Of a stretch of 6,882 nt of DNA, positions 4,883 to 6,882 are shown piece after piece. The stretch comes from Sphingomonadales bacterium UBA7473 (GTDB lineage Bacteria; Pseudomonadota; Alphaproteobacteria; Sphingomonadales; Sphingomonadaceae). The stretch lies in assembly GCA_002478575.1 (NCBI GenBank), contig DLOX01000099.1:1-6882 (forward strand). The letters run 5' to 3'. The stretch's first letter is position 1. Each line of letters starts with the position of its first letter. Under the pieces are notes generated by a model. That model worked only from the letters and a program-made list of their open reading frames with translations. It was not told the DNA's origin and did not search any database. A program made the position numbers and the translations under genes.

Positions 4883-5980
4883 ATGAAAAAGACAATCATT
4901 GGGGGCGGAGCCGTCATCTTGGCTGCAGTTATGGCGTGGCAGTCAAGCTCTGCTTGTGGGTGCATTCCTTCGGCACAAGAACGGCTGGTGGATGAGTTGT
5001 TCGCCAAGGACCAAGGCGAAACCCGGGCGGCCATGCTGATCCGCGATGGCAAGATCATCGCCCAGCATTATGCGCCGGGATATTCAGACAAGACCCGCCT
5101 TGTCAGCTGGTCCATGGCCAAATCGGTAACGGCGGTGCTGATTGGGGAACTTGTCGCCGATGGCAAGTTGAAGCTGGACGATCCGGTGCCGTTCGGAGAA
5201 TGGGCGCAGCTGGGCGACCCTCGGCGTGAAATCACTTTGCGGCAAATGCTCCATATGTCTTCCGGCATTGATCATGATGAAGGGCTGGACCCCAATGATC
5301 CGCCTGAAGCGATGCTGGGCACCGACACGCCGATGACACTGTTTGTCGACGGTACGGAAGCAATGGCAGCAGCTGGCCTGAAAAAGCGGATCGAAGCACA
5401 AGCGGGCACTAAGTATGAGTATAGCAGCATCACATCATTGTTGCTGAGCGAGCTCATCACGCGGCAATTGACCGACAGCAAAGACCCGAAGGTTCGGGCG
5501 CAAGCCTATACCGATTTCGCCAATGAGCGGCTCTTCAAGCCCGCAGGCATGACGGATGTCGTCATGGAATTTGATCGGGCTGGCACACAGATTGGTGGCT
5601 CGCTGATTTATGCGCCATTGCCCGATTGGGGGAAGTTTGGCGAAGTGTTGCGCTCTGGCAAGGCGAAGGATGGCTCGACCATCATAACGCCCGAATGGCT
5701 GACCCTCCTCAAAACGCCAAGCGCGACGGATCCCGGATATGGCGGACATGTCTGGCTTAATCGGCCGCGTTCGAAGGAATATGCCGATGAACCAGCGCTC
5801 TTTCCCGACCAAGGGCCAGACACAATCTTCGCGGCAGTTGGGCATCTTGGGCAATATGTAATTGTTTCCCCTGAACAAAGATTGGTCTTGGTGCGCTTGG
5901 GAAAAACCAACGATGGCGATCTAGGCCCAGTCCGCAACGCCTTGGGCAAAATGATGTCCGCACCATTGAGGAACGAATAA
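4883..5980 (+). CDS. Secreted serine hydrolase of the beta-lactamase (class C / NylB-like) family
   Basis: This 365-residue SxxK serine hydrolase belongs to the beta-lactamase/esterase fold that includes class C beta-lactamases, EstB-type esterases and 6-aminohexanoate-dimer hydrolase. A signal-like N-terminus (MKK, then a hydrophobic run to about residue 18) predicts export. The catalytic S77-M-A-K80 lies in SWSMAKSVTAVLIG. The second motif is Y180-S-S in YEYSSITSLL, and the third is H321-L-G in VGHLGQYVIV, which replaces the KTG of true beta-lactamases. Other family marks are MLHMSSGID (122-130), FKPAGM (218-223) and YGGHVWLN (286-293). It lacks the N-terminal module of longer homologues, which appears to be encoded by the divergent 4538-4858 gene. 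A TAA stop in frame at 4871-4873 prevents upstream extension, and no clear Shine-Dalgarno precedes the ATG. Its stop overlaps the next start (TAATG). Substrate is probably an ester or amide rather than a beta-lactam; this is inference. Confidence 0.9.
   Translation: MKKTIIGGGAVILAAVMAWQSSSACGCIPSAQERLVDELFAKDQGETRAAMLIRDGKIIAQHYAPGYSDKTRLVSWSMAKSVTAVLIGELVADGKLKLDDPVPFGEWAQLGDPRREITLRQMLHMSSGIDHDEGLDPNDPPEAMLGTDTPMTLFVDGTEAMAAAGLKKRIEAQAGTKYEYSSITSLLLSELITRQLTDSKDPKVRAQAYTDFANERLFKPAGMTDVVMEFDRAGTQIGGSLIYAPLPDWGKFGEVLRSGKAKDGSTIITPEWLTLLKTPSATDPGYGGHVWLNRPRSKEYADEPALFPDQGPDTIFAAVGHLGQYVIVSPEQRLVLVRLGKTNDGDLGPVRNALGKMMSAPLRNE
5968..5973 (+). promoter_or_regulatory. Ribosome binding site of the alpha/beta hydrolase, inside the preceding gene
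   Basis: GAGGAA lies six bases before the ATG at 5980, within the last codons of the serine hydrolase. Together with the TAATG overlap it supports this start and translational coupling. Confidence 0.7.
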
Positions 5981-6864
5981 TGCCTAGCCTTGTCGCGCGC
6001 CTGACCGGATTGATCCTTCGCACGACAGGCATTTATCGCCGCATGTATACAGGTGGCCCGGCCTTCGCGAAAAATATCGCAAAGGTTCGCGCTGAGCGGC
6101 TTGCAGAGCCTGACGCCAAAACGAAGGCAGCACTAAATGTTGAGCAATCTCTGTTCAAAGGCCGCACAGTTTGGACCTTAGCCCCTAAGGATCGTGCGCC
6201 CACCGCTCATCTGCTTTATTGGCACGGCGGCGGATATGTTTACCCTGCAACGCCGGTCCATTGGGCGTTTCTGGCGACCATGGCCAAGCACTATGGCTGG
6301 TCAATCACTGCGCCTCTCTATCCGCTGGCCCCTGAAGTAAAGGCAGAAGAAACGACAGCCTTCGCCCTCGACTACTATACCCGTTTCACTGAGAAACATC
6401 CGCGCGGCTTCATCATGGGTGGGGACTCAGCCGGCGGCGGGCTCGCTGCCGCAATCGCCCAAGCGGCGCGGGATGAGCAGTTGCCACTCCCTTCGAGCTT
6501 GATCCTGATTTGCCCTTGGCTTGACGTCAATCCGTCTGACCCCGCACAGAAGGCTATCGAGCGTCGCGATGGGATCCTTACGCTCTCTGGTATTTCAGAG
6601 GCTGGGTTGGCCTATGCTGGCGATCTTCCGCTGACTGATCCGCGATGCAGCCCCATCCATGGCGAATGGGGCGGCTTGCCGCCCATTCTCGCGTTCGGAG
6701 GCGGCGATGATATATTGGTCGTCGACGCTCGCGCCCTGAAAGCAAAGTTGCCGAGCGTCGACTATGTCGAGGAAGCAGGCCTCATCCATGATTGGCCGAT
6801 CTTCACCTTCCCCGAAAGCAAAGCAGCCCAAAAGCGCATGGCGGAGTTCGCCGCCCGAACTTAA
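5980..6864 (+). CDS. HSL-family (family IV) alpha/beta hydrolase, esterase/lipase
   Basis: This 294-residue alpha/beta hydrolase belongs to the hormone-sensitive-lipase group, which hydrolyses short- to medium-chain carboxyl esters. The oxyanion motif HGGG is at residues 82-85 (YWHGGGYVYP). The nucleophile elbow is GGDSAGGG with S150. The acid is D243 or D244 in GGGDDILVVDARAL, and the histidine is H270 in LIHDWP, which completes the triad. The length is normal for the family. The N-terminal 25 residues are amphipathic rather than a signal peptide, so the enzyme is probably cytoplasmic. The ATG shares its A with the stop of the upstream serine hydrolase and has a good Shine-Dalgarno, so the two are very likely co-translated. 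That suggests a two-step breakdown in which a secreted hydrolase acts first and a cytoplasmic esterase second (inference). The stop at 6862-6864 leaves only 18 bases to the window end, with no terminator visible. Confidence 0.92.
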   Translation: MPSLVARLTGLILRTTGIYRRMYTGGPAFAKNIAKVRAERLAEPDAKTKAALNVEQSLFKGRTVWTLAPKDRAPTAHLLYWHGGGYVYPATPVHWAFLATMAKHYGWSITAPLYPLAPEVKAEETTAFALDYYTRFTEKHPRGFIMGGDSAGGGLAAAIAQAARDEQLPLPSSLILICPWLDVNPSDPAQKAIERRDGILTLSGISEAGLAYAGDLPLTDPRCSPIHGEWGGLPPILAFGGGDDILVVDARALKAKLPSVDYVEEAGLIHDWPIFTFPESKAAQKRMAEFAART

Positions 6865-6882
6865 GCCTGATCACAAGCCTCT

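Noticed and set aside
4950..4965. Lipoprotein signal at the SSAC cysteine of the serine hydrolase
   Set aside because: The residues before C25 (SSA) lack the Leu or other hydrophobic residue usual at the -3 position of a lipobox, so ordinary export is more likely.
4883..5980. Calling the serine hydrolase an antibiotic-resistance class C beta-lactamase
   Set aside because: The third motif is HLG rather than KTG and the second is YSS rather than YAN. These features point to the esterase/NylB side of the family.

Overview
The window looks like a chromosomal segment of an alphaproteobacterium, most likely a member of the Sphingomonadales. The basis is the SdhB sequence, which matches my recollection of sphingomonad SdhB almost throughout, together with the sdhB - hotdog thioesterase - zapE order. 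I ran no search, so the taxonomic call is inference. Coding density is high and no gene-free stretch exceeds 300 bases. The longest gaps are about 150 bases (2127-2279) and about 100 bases (3984-4085).

Minus strand, 2126 down to 1: a compact three-gene operon made of sdhB (succinate dehydrogenase iron-sulfur subunit), a PaaI-like hotdog thioesterase, and zapE (AFG1-type ATPase, cut by the left edge). The spacings are 9 and 3 nt. sdhCDA are not upstream of sdhB, so they lie elsewhere or beyond this window.

Plus strand, 2280-3983: a polytopic MOP-superfamily polysaccharide/lipid-linked oligosaccharide flippase, divergent from sdhB. The shared intergenic region holds a candidate sdhB promoter and two abutting 10-bp palindromes. 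No glycosyltransferase or polymerase genes are nearby.

Plus strand, 4086-4550: a small cysteine-containing protein of unknown function. Its leader is the most regulation-rich stretch in the window. It has a Fur-box-like AT-rich site, then an anti-Shine-Dalgarno/Shine-Dalgarno hairpin directly before the ATG. A terminator-like hairpin with a U-tract sits at its 3' end, before the stop codon.

Positions 4538-6864: a hydrolase cluster. A minus-strand gene (4538-4858) encodes a membrane-anchored 106-residue protein. I think it corresponds to the N-terminal module of long NylB-like (6-aminohexanoate-dimer hydrolase/class C beta-lactamase family) serine hydrolases. Only 24 bp away and divergent is a secreted SxxK serine hydrolase of that same family lacking that module, so the two may be a domain pair split onto opposite strands. 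The hydrolase overlaps by one base (TAATG) with a cytoplasmic HSL-family alpha/beta hydrolase.

No tRNA, rRNA, insertion sequence or CRISPR array was seen. The most interesting leads are the split hydrolase module and the leader of the 4086 gene. No clear novel defence or mobile system is visible.
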